Source of the DNA: Inia geoffrensis
Lineage: Eukaryota; Chordata; Mammalia; Artiodactyla; Iniidae
DNA: 64,000 nt
Assembly (NCBI GenBank): GCA_036417435.1
Contig: CM070913.1
Span: 2,036,680-2,100,679 of the forward strand
Direction of reading: 5' to 3'
Part shown: positions 38,208-50,366 of the stretch, in pieces
How the letters are laid out: each line of letters begins with the position of its first letter
How positions within the stretch are numbered: the first letter of the stretch is position 1
The notes under the pieces: model-generated
The model's input: the letters and a program-made list of their open reading frames with translations, nothing else
Told to the model about the DNA's origin: nothing
Database searches by the model: none
Made by a program: the position numbers and the translations under genes

Positions 38208-39944
38208 TAAGCTAAATCCCCTTATAAAAATAAATTTGAAAAAGAAAACACAAGGACTGTGAAATAGAGAGAAATTCTTAAATAAGTCCTTCAGGGCTTG
38301 TGTGGAATCTTGGATTTACCACCTCTACATCCACAGCTGTGGGAGAGATAAGGCTGGACACCTGGGGCTGATGCTATTGGTGAGGGAATGCAGACCCTTT
38401 GAGGTAATGGTGCATGGTTCCCATTCCACGGGTCCCAAATCTCCACGTTTAAGGGATTTATCCTTCAGCTAAAATATGCATGGAAAACCCAGAATATGGT
38501 CCACGAAGTGATCAGGAAAAGTTTTTAAAACTCATCGCCATTTTCGAACCCTGGGACTCGAGTTCGCCGTTCCAGAGTCGATATTAACATTCTCCCCACA
38601 TGGAGAGTCAGTGCCTTTGACCTCTTGTTTCGCACACTTTGCAATTTCGGTAGAAGATGATCAGGAATAAGGAGAACCAATGAGCGGCTAACTCGATGTG
38701 TTTGGACGGGCACTTTGAACTCTGATTTCCCAACAGGAAGAAGAGTTCACCAAAGGCTCAGCGTGCCATGCCGGAACGAGATTAGGGCCTGAAGCAATTC
38801 TTCGGGTTTGCGGTCAGCTCACAAGAAAGCGAGTTGAGAAAAGGAGAATTTTGGCACCATAACTCACAATCCTGCAGAGTTCCAAATGACCCCTATCATC
38901 CAAAAATTTATTGAAGGAAGGCTGTGAGGAGGACTTGAACGCGACGCAGAATTGCAGAAAACAGATATCGGGGGGTAGATAAGAATTGCTCTGAAAGCGT
39001 AGGAAAAGAGGCAGCAGTTCGACAGTGATGCACTTGGCCAAAAAGGGCGTATGCGTTTTTTCCTGAATATGTTCAGGAAATAACGCATACGCCCTTTTTG
39101 GCCAACAAAGCAAGCCTGAAATGGAAATCCGCACTACAAGCAACTCTCACTTCCCACCGATCAAAAGGGCCCTCCGAAAAAAAGTGTAAAATCCAGAGAG
39201 GCAGGACAGGCCATGGAGAACCGGCAGCCTTGTTATGCTGATGGGCGGGATGTAAATTGCCAACAGCCACTCTGGAGAAGTGGATGGTGTTTCCTGGAAC
39301 AAAGAGAAAACCAAGCTAGAGAGCCTAGGGCACTTCCACTTATGGTGCCATAGATTCGGAAAATTTAAATGAAAAAGACACAGCCACACCAAAGTTTGGG
39401 GCTGCGCGCTTTACGGGAACCTTGACTATGGTACAACTTCAATAGCCCAGAAAGAGAAAAATGGATATAAAAGTTGTGGTACATCCCTACAATGGAATAT
39501 CACTCAACAATGAAATCAATGGCAACAGACCAGTAGCAGCATAATGATTGGATTTAGTTACGATGATTCTAAGTGAAATAAGTCACACAGAAAAAGAAAC
39601 ATCATAAGGTATCACGAATACCGGGAACGTAAACACGGCTACGCGTGAACTGCATTACAAAACACAACTGAGTCTCACATTTACAAAAGAAACTGATGCT
39701 TGCTTAAGGGGAAAGGAGAGTAAGGAGGCTGCATAAAACCAGAGGTTGATATTAGGACAGATACCATTCCATAAGCCAAATATATATTAGACAAGACCTA
39801 CTCCTCGCTCAACCACATGGACTCAGCACCCCGTGTTCAAAACCGAGGAATATACCTGACTATGAAGAAAATTAAAATCCATACATTTATAGGTCTCCAT
39901 AAGAAAATCATTTGTGTACAGCAGCATACACACAGCTGGGTACA
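38208..39944 (+). repeat. Satellite unit 23 (class 3)
   Basis: Length 1,737. Palindrome 39034-39105, two mismatches (ggaaataacg). Shares caggaaaagttttt, cagagtcgat, cccaacagg, aatgattgg, agagtaaggagg and cagctgggtac with unit 26. Confidence 0.97.
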
Positions 39945-41681
39945 TAAGCTAAATCCCCTTATAAAAATAAATTTGAAAAAGAAAACACAAGGACTGTGAA
40001 ATAGAGAGAAATTCTTAAATAAGTCCTTCAGGGCTTGTGTGGAAACTTGGATTTACCACCTCTACATCCACAGCTGTTGGAGAGATAAGGCTAGACACCT
40101 GGGGCTGATGCTACTGGTGAGGGAATGCAGACCATTTGAGGTAATGGTGCACGGTTCCCATTCCACGGGTCCCAAATCTCCACGTTTAAGGGATTTATCC
40201 TTCAGATAAAATATGCATGGAAAACCCAGAATATGGTCCACGAAGTGATCAGGCAAAGTTTCTAAAACTCATCGCCATTTTCGAACACTGGGACTCGAGT
40301 TCGCCGTTCCAGAGGCGATATTAACATTCTCCCCACTTGGAGAGTCAGTGCTTTTGACCTCTTGTTTCGCACACTTTGCAATTTCGGTAGAAGATGATCA
40401 GGAATAAGGAGAACCAATGAGCGGCTAACTCGATGTGTTTGGACGGGCACATTGAACTCTGATTTCCCTACAGGAAGAAGAGTTCACCAAAGGCTCAGCG
40501 TGCCATGCCGGAACGAGATTAGGGCCTGAAGCAATTCTTCGGGTTTGCGGTCAGCTCACAAGAAAGCGAGTTGAGAAAAGGAGATTTCTGGCACCATAAC
40601 TCACAATCCTGCAGAGTTCCAAATGACCCCTATCATCCAAAAATTTATTGAAGGAAGGCTGTGAGGAGGACTTGAACGTGACGCAGAATTGCAGAAAACA
40701 GATATCGTGGGGTAGATAAGAATTGCTCTGAAAGCGAAGGAAAAGAGGCAGCAGTTCGACAGTGATGCACTTGGCCAAAAAGGGCGTATGCGTTTTTTCC
40801 TGAATATGTTCAGGAAAAAACGCATACGCCCTTTTTGGCCAACCAAGCAAGCCTGCAATGGAAATCCGCACTACAAGCAACTCTCACTTCCCACCGATCA
40901 AAAGGGCCCTCCGAAAAAAAGTGTAAAATCCAGAGAGGCAGGACAGGCCATGGAGAACCGGCAGCCTTGTTATGCTGATGGGCGGGATGTAAATTGCCAA
41001 CAGCCACTCTGGAGAAGTGGATGGTGTTTCCTGGAACAAAGAGAAAACCAAGCTAGAGAGCCTAGGGCACTTCCACTTATGGTGCCATAGGTTCGGAAAA
41101 TTTAAATGTAAAAGACACAGCCACACCAAAGTTTGGGGCTGCGCTCTTTACGGGAACCTTGACTATGGTACAACTTCAATAGCCCAGAAACAGAAAAATG
41201 GATATAAAAGTTGTGGTACATCCCTACAATGGAATATCACTCAACAATGAAATCAATGGCAACAGACCAGTAGCAGCATAATGAGTGGATTTAGTTACGA
41301 TGATTCTAAGTGAAATAAGTCACACAGAAAAAGAAACATCATAAGGTATCACGAATACCGGGAACGTAAACACGGCTACGCGTGAACTGCATTACAAAAC
41401 ACAACAGAGTCTCACATTTACAAAAGAAACTGATGCTTGCTTAAGGGGAAAGGAGAGTGGGGAGGCTGCATAAAACCAGAGGTTGATATTAGGACAGATA
41501 CCATTCCATAAGCCAAATATATATTAGACAAGACCTCCTCCTCGCTCAACCACATGGACTCAGCACCCCGTGTTCAAAACCGAGGAATATACCTGACTAT
41601 GAAGAAAATTAAAACCCATACATTTATAGGTCTCCATAAGAAAATCATTTGTGTACAGCAGCATACACACAGCAGTGTACA
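39945..41681 (+). repeat. Satellite unit 24 (class 3)
   Basis: Length 1,737. Palindrome 40771-40842, central mismatch. The left half, with ggaaacttgg, agctgttgg, gctagacacc and accatttgag, is shared with unit 27. The right half, with cataggttcgg, is like unit 21. Private variants are gaaagcgaagg and cagaaacagaaa. Confidence 0.97.
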
Positions 41682-43418
41682 TAAGCTAAATCCCCTTATA
41701 AAAATAAATTTGAAAAAGAAAACACAAGGACTGTGAAATAGAGAGAAATTCTTAAATAAGTCCTTCAGGGCTTGTGTGGAATCTTGGATTTACCACCTCT
41801 ACCTCCACAGCTGTGGGAGAGATAAGGCTGGACACTTGGGGCTGATGCTATTGGTGAGGGAATGCAGACCCTTTGAGGTAATGGTGCATGGTTCCCATTC
41901 CACGGGTCCCAAATCTCCACGTTTAAGGGATTTATCCTTCAGCTAAAATATGCATGGAAAACCCAGAATATGGTCCACGAAGTGATCAGGCAAAGTTTCT
42001 AAAACTCATCGCCATTTTCGAACCCTTTGAATCGAGTTTGCCGCTCCAGAGGCGATATTAACATTCTCCCCACTTGGAGAGTCAGTGCCTTTGACCTCCT
42101 GTTTCGCACACTTTGCAATTTCGGTAGAAGATGATCAGGAATAAGGAGAACCAATGAGCGGCTAACTCGATGTGTTTGGACGGGCACATTGAACTCTGAT
42201 TTCCCTACAGGAAGAAGAGTTCACCAAAGGCTCAGCGTTCCATGCTGGAACGAGATTAGGGCCTGAAGCAATTCTTCGGGTTTGCGGTCAGCTCACAAGA
42301 AAGCGAGTTGAGAAAAGGAGATTTCTGACACCGTAAGTCACAATCCTGCAGAGTTCCAAATGACCCCTATCATCCAAAAATTTATTGAAGGAAGGCTGTG
42401 AGGAGGACTTGAACGCGACGCAGAATTGCAGAAAAGAGATATCGGGGGGTAGATAAGAATTGCTCTGAAAGCCTAGGAAAAGAGGCAGCAGTTCGACAGT
42501 GATGCACTTGGCCAAAAAGGGCGTATGCGTTTTTTCCTGAATATGTTCAGGAAAAAACGCATACGCCCTTTTTGGCCAACCAAGCAAGCCTGCAATGGAA
42601 ATCCGCACTACAAGCAACTCTCAATTCCCAACGATCAAAAGAGCCCTCCGAAAAAAATTGTAAAATCCAGAGAGGCACGACAGGCCATGGAGAACCGGCA
42701 GCCTTGTTATGCTGATGGGCGGGATGTAAATTGCCAACAGCCACCCTGGAGAAGTGGATGGTGTTTCCTGGAACAAAGAGAAAACCAAGCTAGAGAGCCT
42801 AGGGCACTTCCACTTATGGTGCCATAGATTCGGAAAATTTAAATGAAAAAGACACAGCCACACCAAAGTTTGGGGCTGCGCTCTTTACGGGAACCTTGAC
42901 TATGGTACAACTTCAATAGCCCAGAAAGAGAAAAATGGATATAAAATTTGTGGTACATCCCTACAATGGAATATCACTCAACAATGAAATCAATGGCAAC
43001 AGACCAGTAGCAGCATAATGAGTTGATTTAGTTACGATGATTCTAAATGAAATAAGTCACACAGAAAAAGAAACATCATAAGGTATCACGAATACCGGGA
43101 ACGTAAACACGGCTACGCGTGAACTGCATTACAAAACACAACTGAGTCTCACATTTACAAAAGAAACTGATGCTTGCTTAAGGGGAAAGGAGAGTGGGGA
43201 GGCTGCATAAAACCAGAGGTTGATATTAGGACAGATACCATTCCATAAGCCAAATATATATTAGACAAGACCTCCTCCTCGCTCAACCACATGGACTCAG
43301 CACCCCGTGTTCAAAACCGAGGAATATACCTGACTATGAAGAAAATTAAAACCCATACATTTATAGGTCTCCATAAGAAAATCATTTGTGTACAGCAGCA
43401 TACACACAGCAGTGTACA
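41682..43418 (+). repeat. Satellite unit 25 (class 3)
   Basis: Length 1,737. Palindrome 42508-42579, central mismatch. Differs from unit 22 at only a few sites I could find: caattccc, ggcacgac, aaaatttgtgg and atgcatgg. Confidence 0.97.
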
Positions 43419-45155
43419 TAAGCTAAATCCCCTTATAAAAATAAATTTGAAAAAGAAAACACAAGGACTGTGAAATAGAGAGAAATTCTTAAATAAGTCC
43501 TTCAGGGCTTGTGTGGAATCTTGGATTTACCACCTCTACATCCACAGCTGTGGGAGAGATAAGGCTGGACACCTGGGGCTGATGCTATTGGTGAGGGAAT
43601 GCAGACCCTTTGAGGTAATGGTGCATGGTTCCCATTCCACGGGTCCCAAATCTCCACGTTTAAGGGATTTATCCTTCAGCTAAAATATGCATGGAAAACC
43701 CAGAATATGGTCCACGAAGTGATCAGGAAAAGTTTTTAAAACTCATCGCCATTTTCGAACCCTGGGACTCGAGTTCGCCGTTCCAGAGTCGATATTAACA
43801 TTCTCCCCACATGGAGAGTCAGTGCCTTTGACCTCTTGTTTCGCACACTTTGCAATTTCGGTAGAAGATGATCAGGAATAAGGAGAACCAATGAGCGGCT
43901 AACTCGATGTGTTTGGACGGGCACTTTGAACTCTGATTTCCCAACAGGAAGAAGAATTCACCAAAGGCTCAGCGTGCCATGCCGGAACGAGATTAGGGCC
44001 TGAAGCAATTCTTCGGGTTTGCGGTCAGCTCACAAGAAAGCGAGTTGAGAAAAGGAGAATTTTGGCACCATAACTCACAATCCTGCAGAGTTCCAAATGA
44101 CCCCTATCATCCAAAAATTTATTGAAGGAAGGCTGTGAGGAGGACTTGAACGCGACGCAGAATTGCAGAAAACAGATATCGGGGGGTAGATAAGAATTGC
44201 TCTGAAAGCGTAGGAAAAGAGGCAGCAGTTCGACAGTGATGCACTTGGCCAAAAAGGGCGTATGCGTTTTTTCCTGAATATGTTCAGGAAATAACGCATA
44301 CGCCCTTTTTGGCCAACAAAGCAAGCCTGAAATGGAAATCCGCACTACAAGCAACTCTCACTTCCCACCGATCAAAAGGGCCCTCCGAAAAAAAGTGTAA
44401 AATCCAGAGAGGCAGGACAGACCATGGAGAACCGGCAGCCTTGTTATGCTGATGGGCGGGATGTAAATTGCCAACAGCCACTCTGGAGAAGTGGATGGTG
44501 TTTCCTGGAACAAAGAGAAAACCAAGCTAGAGAGCCTAGGGCACTTCCACTTATGGTGCCATAGATTCGGAAAATTTAAATGAAAAAGACACAGCCACAC
44601 CAAAGTTTGGGGCTGCGCGCTTTACGGGAACCTTGACTATGGTACAACTTCAATAGCCCAGAAAGAGAAAAATGGATATAAAAGTGGTGGTACATCCCTA
44701 CAATGGAATATCACTCAACAATGAAATCAATGGCAACAGACCAGTAGCAGCATAATGATTGGATTTAGTTACGATGATTCTAAGTGAAATAAGTCACACA
44801 GAAAAAGAAACATCATAAGGTATCACGAATACCGGGAACGTAAACACGGCTACGCGTGAACTGCATTACAAAACACAACTGAGTCTCACATTTACAAAAG
44901 AAACTGATGCTTGCTTAAGGGGAAAGGAGAGTAAGGAGGCTGCATAAAACCAGAGGTTGATATTAGGACAGATACCATTCCATAAGCCAAATATATATTA
45001 GACAAGACCTACTCCTCGCTCAACCACATGGACTCAGCACCCCGTGTTCAAAACCGAGGAATATACCTGACTATGAAGAAAATTAAAATCCATACATTTA
45101 TAGGTCTCCATAAGAAAATCATTTGTGTACAGCAGCATACACACAGCTGGGTACA
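43419..45155 (+). repeat. Satellite unit 26 (class 3)
   Basis: Length 1,737. Palindrome 44245-44316, two mismatches as in unit 23. Differences from unit 23 that I saw are gaagaattc, acagaccatgg and aaagtggtgg. Confidence 0.97.
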
Positions 45156-46892
45156 TAAGCTAAATCCCCTTATAAAAATAAATTTGAAAAAGAAAACACA
45201 AGGACTGTGAAATAGAGAGAAATTCTTAAATAAGTCCTTCAGGGCTTGTGTGGAAACTTGGATTTACCACCTCTACATCCACAGCTGTTGGAGAGATAAG
45301 GCTAGACACCTGGGGCTGATGCTACTGGTGAGGGAATGCAGACCATTTGAGGTAATGGTGCACGGTTCCCATTCCACGGGTCCCAAATCTCCACGTTTAA
45401 GGGATTTATCCTTCAGATAAAATATGCATGGAAAACCCAGAATATGGTCCACGAAGTGATCAGGCAAAGTTTCTAAAACTCATCGCCATTTTCGAACACT
45501 GGGACTCGAGTTCGCCGTTCCAGAGGCGATATTAACATTCTCCCCACTTGGAGAGTCAGTGCTTTTGACCTCTTGTTTCGCACACTTTGCAATTTCGGTA
45601 GAAGATGATCAGGAATAAGGAGAACCAATGAGCGGCTAACTCGATGTGTTTGGACGGGCACTTTGAACTCTGATTTCCCTACAGGAAAAAGAGTTCACCA
45701 AAGGCTCAGCGTGCCATGTCGGAACGAGATTAGGGCCTGAAGCAATTCTTCGGGTTTGCGGTCAGCTCACAAGAAAGCGAGTTGAGAAACGGAGATTTCT
45801 GGCACCATAACTCACAATCCTGCAGAGTTCCAAATGACCCCTATCATCCAAAAATTTATTGAAGGAAGGCTGTGAGGAGGACTTGAACGCGACGCAGAAT
45901 TGCAGAAAACAGATATCGGGGGGTAGATAAGAATTGCTCTGAAAGCGTAGGAAAAGAGGCAGCAGTTCGACAGTGATGCACTTGGCCAAAAAGGGCGTAT
46001 GCGTTTTTTCCTGAATATGTTCAGGAAAAAACGCATACGCCCTTTTTGGCCAACCAAGCAAGCCTGCAATGGAAATCCGCACTACAAGCAACTCTCACTT
46101 CCCACCGATCAAAAGGGCCCTCCGAAAAAAAGTGTAAAATCCAGAGAGGCAGGACAGGCCATGGAGAACCGGCAGCCTTGTTATGCTGATGGGCAGGATG
46201 GAAATTGCCAACAGCCACTCTGGAGAAGTGGATGGTGTTTCCTGGAACAAAGAGAAAACCAAGCTAGAGAGCCTAGGGCACTTCCACTTATGGTGCCATA
46301 GATTCGGATAATTTAAATGAAAAAGACACAGCCACACCAAAGTTTGCGGCTGCTCTCTTTACGGGAACCTTGACTATGGTACAACTTCAATAGCCCAGAA
46401 AGAGAAAAATGGATATAAAAGTTGTGGTACATCCCTACAATGGAATATCACTCAACAATAAAATCAATGGCAACAGACCAGTAGCAGCATGATGAGTGGA
46501 TTTAGTTACGATGATTCTAAGTGAAATAAGTCACACAGAAAAACAAACATCATAAGGTATCACGAACACCGGGAACGTAAACACGGCTACGCGTGAACTG
46601 CATTACAAAACACAACAGAGTCTCACATTTACAAAAGAAACTGATGCTTGCTTAAGGGAAAAGGAGAGTGGGGAGGCTGCATAAAACCAGAGGTTGATAT
46701 TAGGACAGATACCATTCCATAAGCCAAATATATATTAGACAAGACCTCCTCCTCGCTCAACCACATGGACTCAGCACCCCGTGTTCAAAACCGAGGAATA
46801 TACCTGACTATGAAGAAAATTAAAACCCATACATTTATAGGTCTCCATAAGAAAATCATTTGTGTACAGCAGCATACACACAGCTGTGTACA
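45156..46892 (+). repeat. Satellite unit 27 (class 3)
   Basis: Length 1,737. The left half matches unit 24 until about 45,660 and then diverges: aggaaaaagag, gagaaacgg, gaacgcgac. Palindrome 45982-46053, central mismatch. Private right-half variants are gggcaggatgg, ggataattt, caataaaatc, gcatgatgag and gaacaccggg. Its end, cagctgtgtac, is shared with unit 33. Confidence 0.97.
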
Positions 46893-48629
46893 TAAGCTAA
46901 ATCCACTTATAAAAATAAATTTTAAAAAGAAAACACAAGGACTGTGAAATAGAGAGAAATTCTTAAATAAGTCCTTCAGGGCTTGTGTGGAATCTTGGAT
47001 TTACCACCTCTACATCCACAGCTGTGGGAGAGATAAGGCTGGACACTTGGGGCTGATGCTATTGGTGAGGGAATGCAGACCCTTTGAGGTAATGGTGTAT
47101 GGTTCCCATTCCACGGGTCCCAAATCTCCACGTTTAAGGGATTTATCCTTCAGCTAAAATATGCATGGAAAACCCAGAATATGGTCCACGAAGTGATCAG
47201 GCAAAGTTTCTAAAACTCATCGCCATTTTCGAACCCTGGGACTCGAGTTCGCCGCTCCAGAGGCGATATTAACATTCTCCCCACTTGGAGAGTCAGTGCC
47301 TTTGACCTCCTGTTTCGCACACTTTGCAATTTCGGTAGAAGATGATCAGGAATAAGGAGAACCAATGAGCAGCTAACTCGATGTGTTTGGACGGGCACAT
47401 TGAACTCTGATTTCCCTACAGGAAGAAGAGTTCACCAAAGGCTCAGCGTGCCATGCCGGAACGAGATTAGGGCCTGAAGCAATTCTTCGGGTTTGCGGTC
47501 AGCTCACAAGAAAGCGAGTTGAGAAAAAGAGATTTCTGACACCGTAACTCACAATCCTGCAGAGTTCCAAATGACCCCTATCATCCAAAAATTTATTGAA
47601 GGAAGGCTGTGAGGAGGACTTGAACGCGACGCAGAATTGCAGAAAACTGATATCGGGGGGTAGATAAGAATTGCTCTGAAAGCCTAGGAAAAGAGGCAGC
47701 AGTTCGACAGTGATGCACTTGGCCAAAAAGGGCGTATGCTTTTTTTCCTGATTATGTTCAGGAAAAAACGCATACGCCCTTTTTGGCCAACCAAGCAAGC
47801 CTGCAATGGAAATCCGCACTACAAGCAACTCTCACTTCCCACCGATCAAAAGGGCCCTCCGAAATAAAGTGTAAAATCCAGAGAGGCAGGACAGGCCATG
47901 GAGAACCGGCAGCCTTATTATGCTGTTGGGCGGGATGTAAATTGCCAACAGCCACTCTGGAGAAGTGGATGGTGTTTCCTGGAACAAAGAGAAAACCAAG
48001 CTAGAGAGCCTAGGGCACTTCCACTTATGGTGCCATAGATTCGGAAAATTTAAATGAAAAAGACACAGCCACACCAAAGTTTGCGGCTGCTCTCTTTACG
48101 GGAACCTTGACTATGGTACAACTTCAATAGCCCAGAAAGAGAAAAATGGATATAAAAGTTGTGGTACATCCCTACAATGGAATATCACTCAACAATGAAA
48201 TCAATGGCAACAGACCAGTAGCAGCATAATGAGTGGATTTAGTTACGATAATTCTAAGTGAAATAAGTCACACAGAAAAAGAAACATCATAAGGTATCAC
48301 GAATACCGGGAACGTAAACACGGCTACGCGTGAACTGCATTACAAAACACAACAGAGTCTCACATTTACAAAAGAAACTGATGCTTGCTTAAGGGGAAAG
48401 GAGAGTGGGGAGGCTGCATAAAACCAGAGGTTGATATTAGGACAGATACCATTCCATAAGCCAAATATATATTTGACAAGACCTACTCCTCGCTCAAACA
48501 CATGGACTCAGCACCCCGTGTTCAAAACCGAGGAATATACCAGACTATGAAGAAAATTAAAACCCATACATTTATAGGTCTCCATAAGAAAATCATTTGT
48601 GTACAGCAGCATACACACAGCAGTGTACA
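46893..48629 (+). repeat. Satellite unit 28 (class 3)
   Basis: Length 1,737. Palindrome 47719-47790, three mismatches (gcttttttt, gattatg). Shares atccacttat, ggtgtatgg, aaaactgatatc, gattatgttc and cgaaataaag with unit 34. Private variants are gagcagcta, ctgttgggcg, caaacacatgg and taccagac. Confidence 0.97.
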
Positions 48630-50366
48630 TAAGCTAAATCCCCTTATAAAAATAAATTTGAAAAAGAAAACACAAGGACTGTGAAATAGAGAGAAATTCT
48701 TAAATAAGTCCTTCAGGGCTTGTGTGGAATCTTGGATTTACCACCTCTACATCCACAGCTGTGGGAGAGATAAGGCTGGACACCTGGGGCTGATGCTATT
48801 GGTGAGGGAATGCAGACCCTTTGAGGTAATGGTGCATGATTCCCATTCCACGGGTCCCAAATCTCCACGTTTAAGGGATTTATCCTTCAGCTAAAATATG
48901 CATGGAAAACCCAGAATATGGTCCACGAAGTGATCAGGCAAAGTTTCTAAAACTCATCGCCATTTTCGAACCCTGGGACTCGAGTTCGCCGCTCCAGAGG
49001 CGATATTAACATTCTCCCCACTTGGAGAGTCAGTGCCTTTGACCTCTTGTTTCGCACACTTTGCAATTTCGGTAGAAGATGATCAGGAATAAGGAGAACC
49101 AATGAGCGGCTAACTCGATGTGTTTGGACGGGCACATTGAACTCTGATTTCCCTACAGGAAGAAGAGTTCACCAAAGGCTCAGCGTGCCATGCCGGAACG
49201 AGATTAGGGCCTGAAGCAATTCTTTGGGTTTGCGGTCAGCTCACAAGAAAGCGAGTTGAGAAAAGGAGATTTCTGGCACAATAACTCACAATCCTGCAGA
49301 GTTCCAAATGACCCCTATCATCCAAAAATTTATTGAAGGAAGGCTGTGAGGAGGACTTGAACGCGACGCAGAACTGCAGAAAACAGATATCGTGGGGTAG
49401 ATAAGAATTGCTCTGAAAGCGTAGGAAAAGAGGCAGCAGTTCGACAGTGATGCACTTGGCCAAAAAGGGCGTATGCGTTTTTTCCTGAATATGTTCAGGA
49501 AAAAACGCATACGCCCTTTTTGGCCAACCAAGCAAGCCTGCAATGGAAATCCGCACTACAAGCAACTCTCACTTCCCACCGATCAAAAGGGCCCTCCGAA
49601 AAAAAGTGTAAAATCCAGAGAGGCAGGACAGGCCATGGAGAACCGGCAGCCTTGTTATGCTGATGGGCGGGATGGAAATTGCCAACAGCCACTCTGGAGA
49701 AGTGGATGGTGTTTCCTGGAACAAAGAGAAAACCAAGCTAGAGAGCCTAGGGCACTTCCACTTATGGTGCCATAGATTCGGAAAATTTAAATGAAAAAGA
49801 CACAGCCACACCAAAGTTTGGGGCTGCGCTCTTTACGGGAACCTTGACTATGGTACAACTTCAATAGCCCAGAAAGAGAAAAATGGATATAAAAGTTGTG
49901 GTACATCCCTACAATGGAATATCACTCAACAATGAAATCAATGGCAACAGACCAGTAGCAGCATGATTAGTGGATTTAGTTACGATGATTCTAAGTGAAA
50001 TAAGTCACACAGAAAAAGAAACATCATAAGGTATCACGAATACCGGGAACGTAAACACGGCTACGCGTGAACTGCATTACAAAACACAACAGAGTCTCAC
50101 ATTTACAAAAGAAACTGATGCTTGCTTAAGGGGAAAGGAGAGTGGGGAGGCTGCATAAAACCAGAGGTTGATATTAGGACAGATACCATTCCATAAGCCA
50201 AATATATATTAGACAAGACCTCCTCCTCGCTCAAGCACATGGACTCAGCACCCCGTGTTCAAAACCGAGGAATATACCTGACTATGAAGAAAATTAAAAC
50301 CCATACATTTATAGGTCTCCATAAGAAAATCATTTGTGTACAGCAGCATACACACAGCAGTGTACA
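48630..50366 (+). repeat. Satellite unit 29 (class 3)
   Basis: Length 1,737. Palindrome 49456-49527, central mismatch. Private variants are catgattccc, attctttggg, cacaataac, gcatgattagtgg and caagcacatgg. Shares gaactgcag with units 30 and 31. Confidence 0.97.

Larger units (their letters stand above)
35875..45658 (+). repeat. Three-unit (5,211-bp) higher-order repeat, about two copies
   Basis: Units 22, 23 and the left half of 24 recur as units 25, 26 and the left half of 27, exactly 5,211 bp apart. I found about ten differences by eye. Unit 21 is a more diverged relative of unit 24, so the block may have been longer. Confidence 0.93.
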
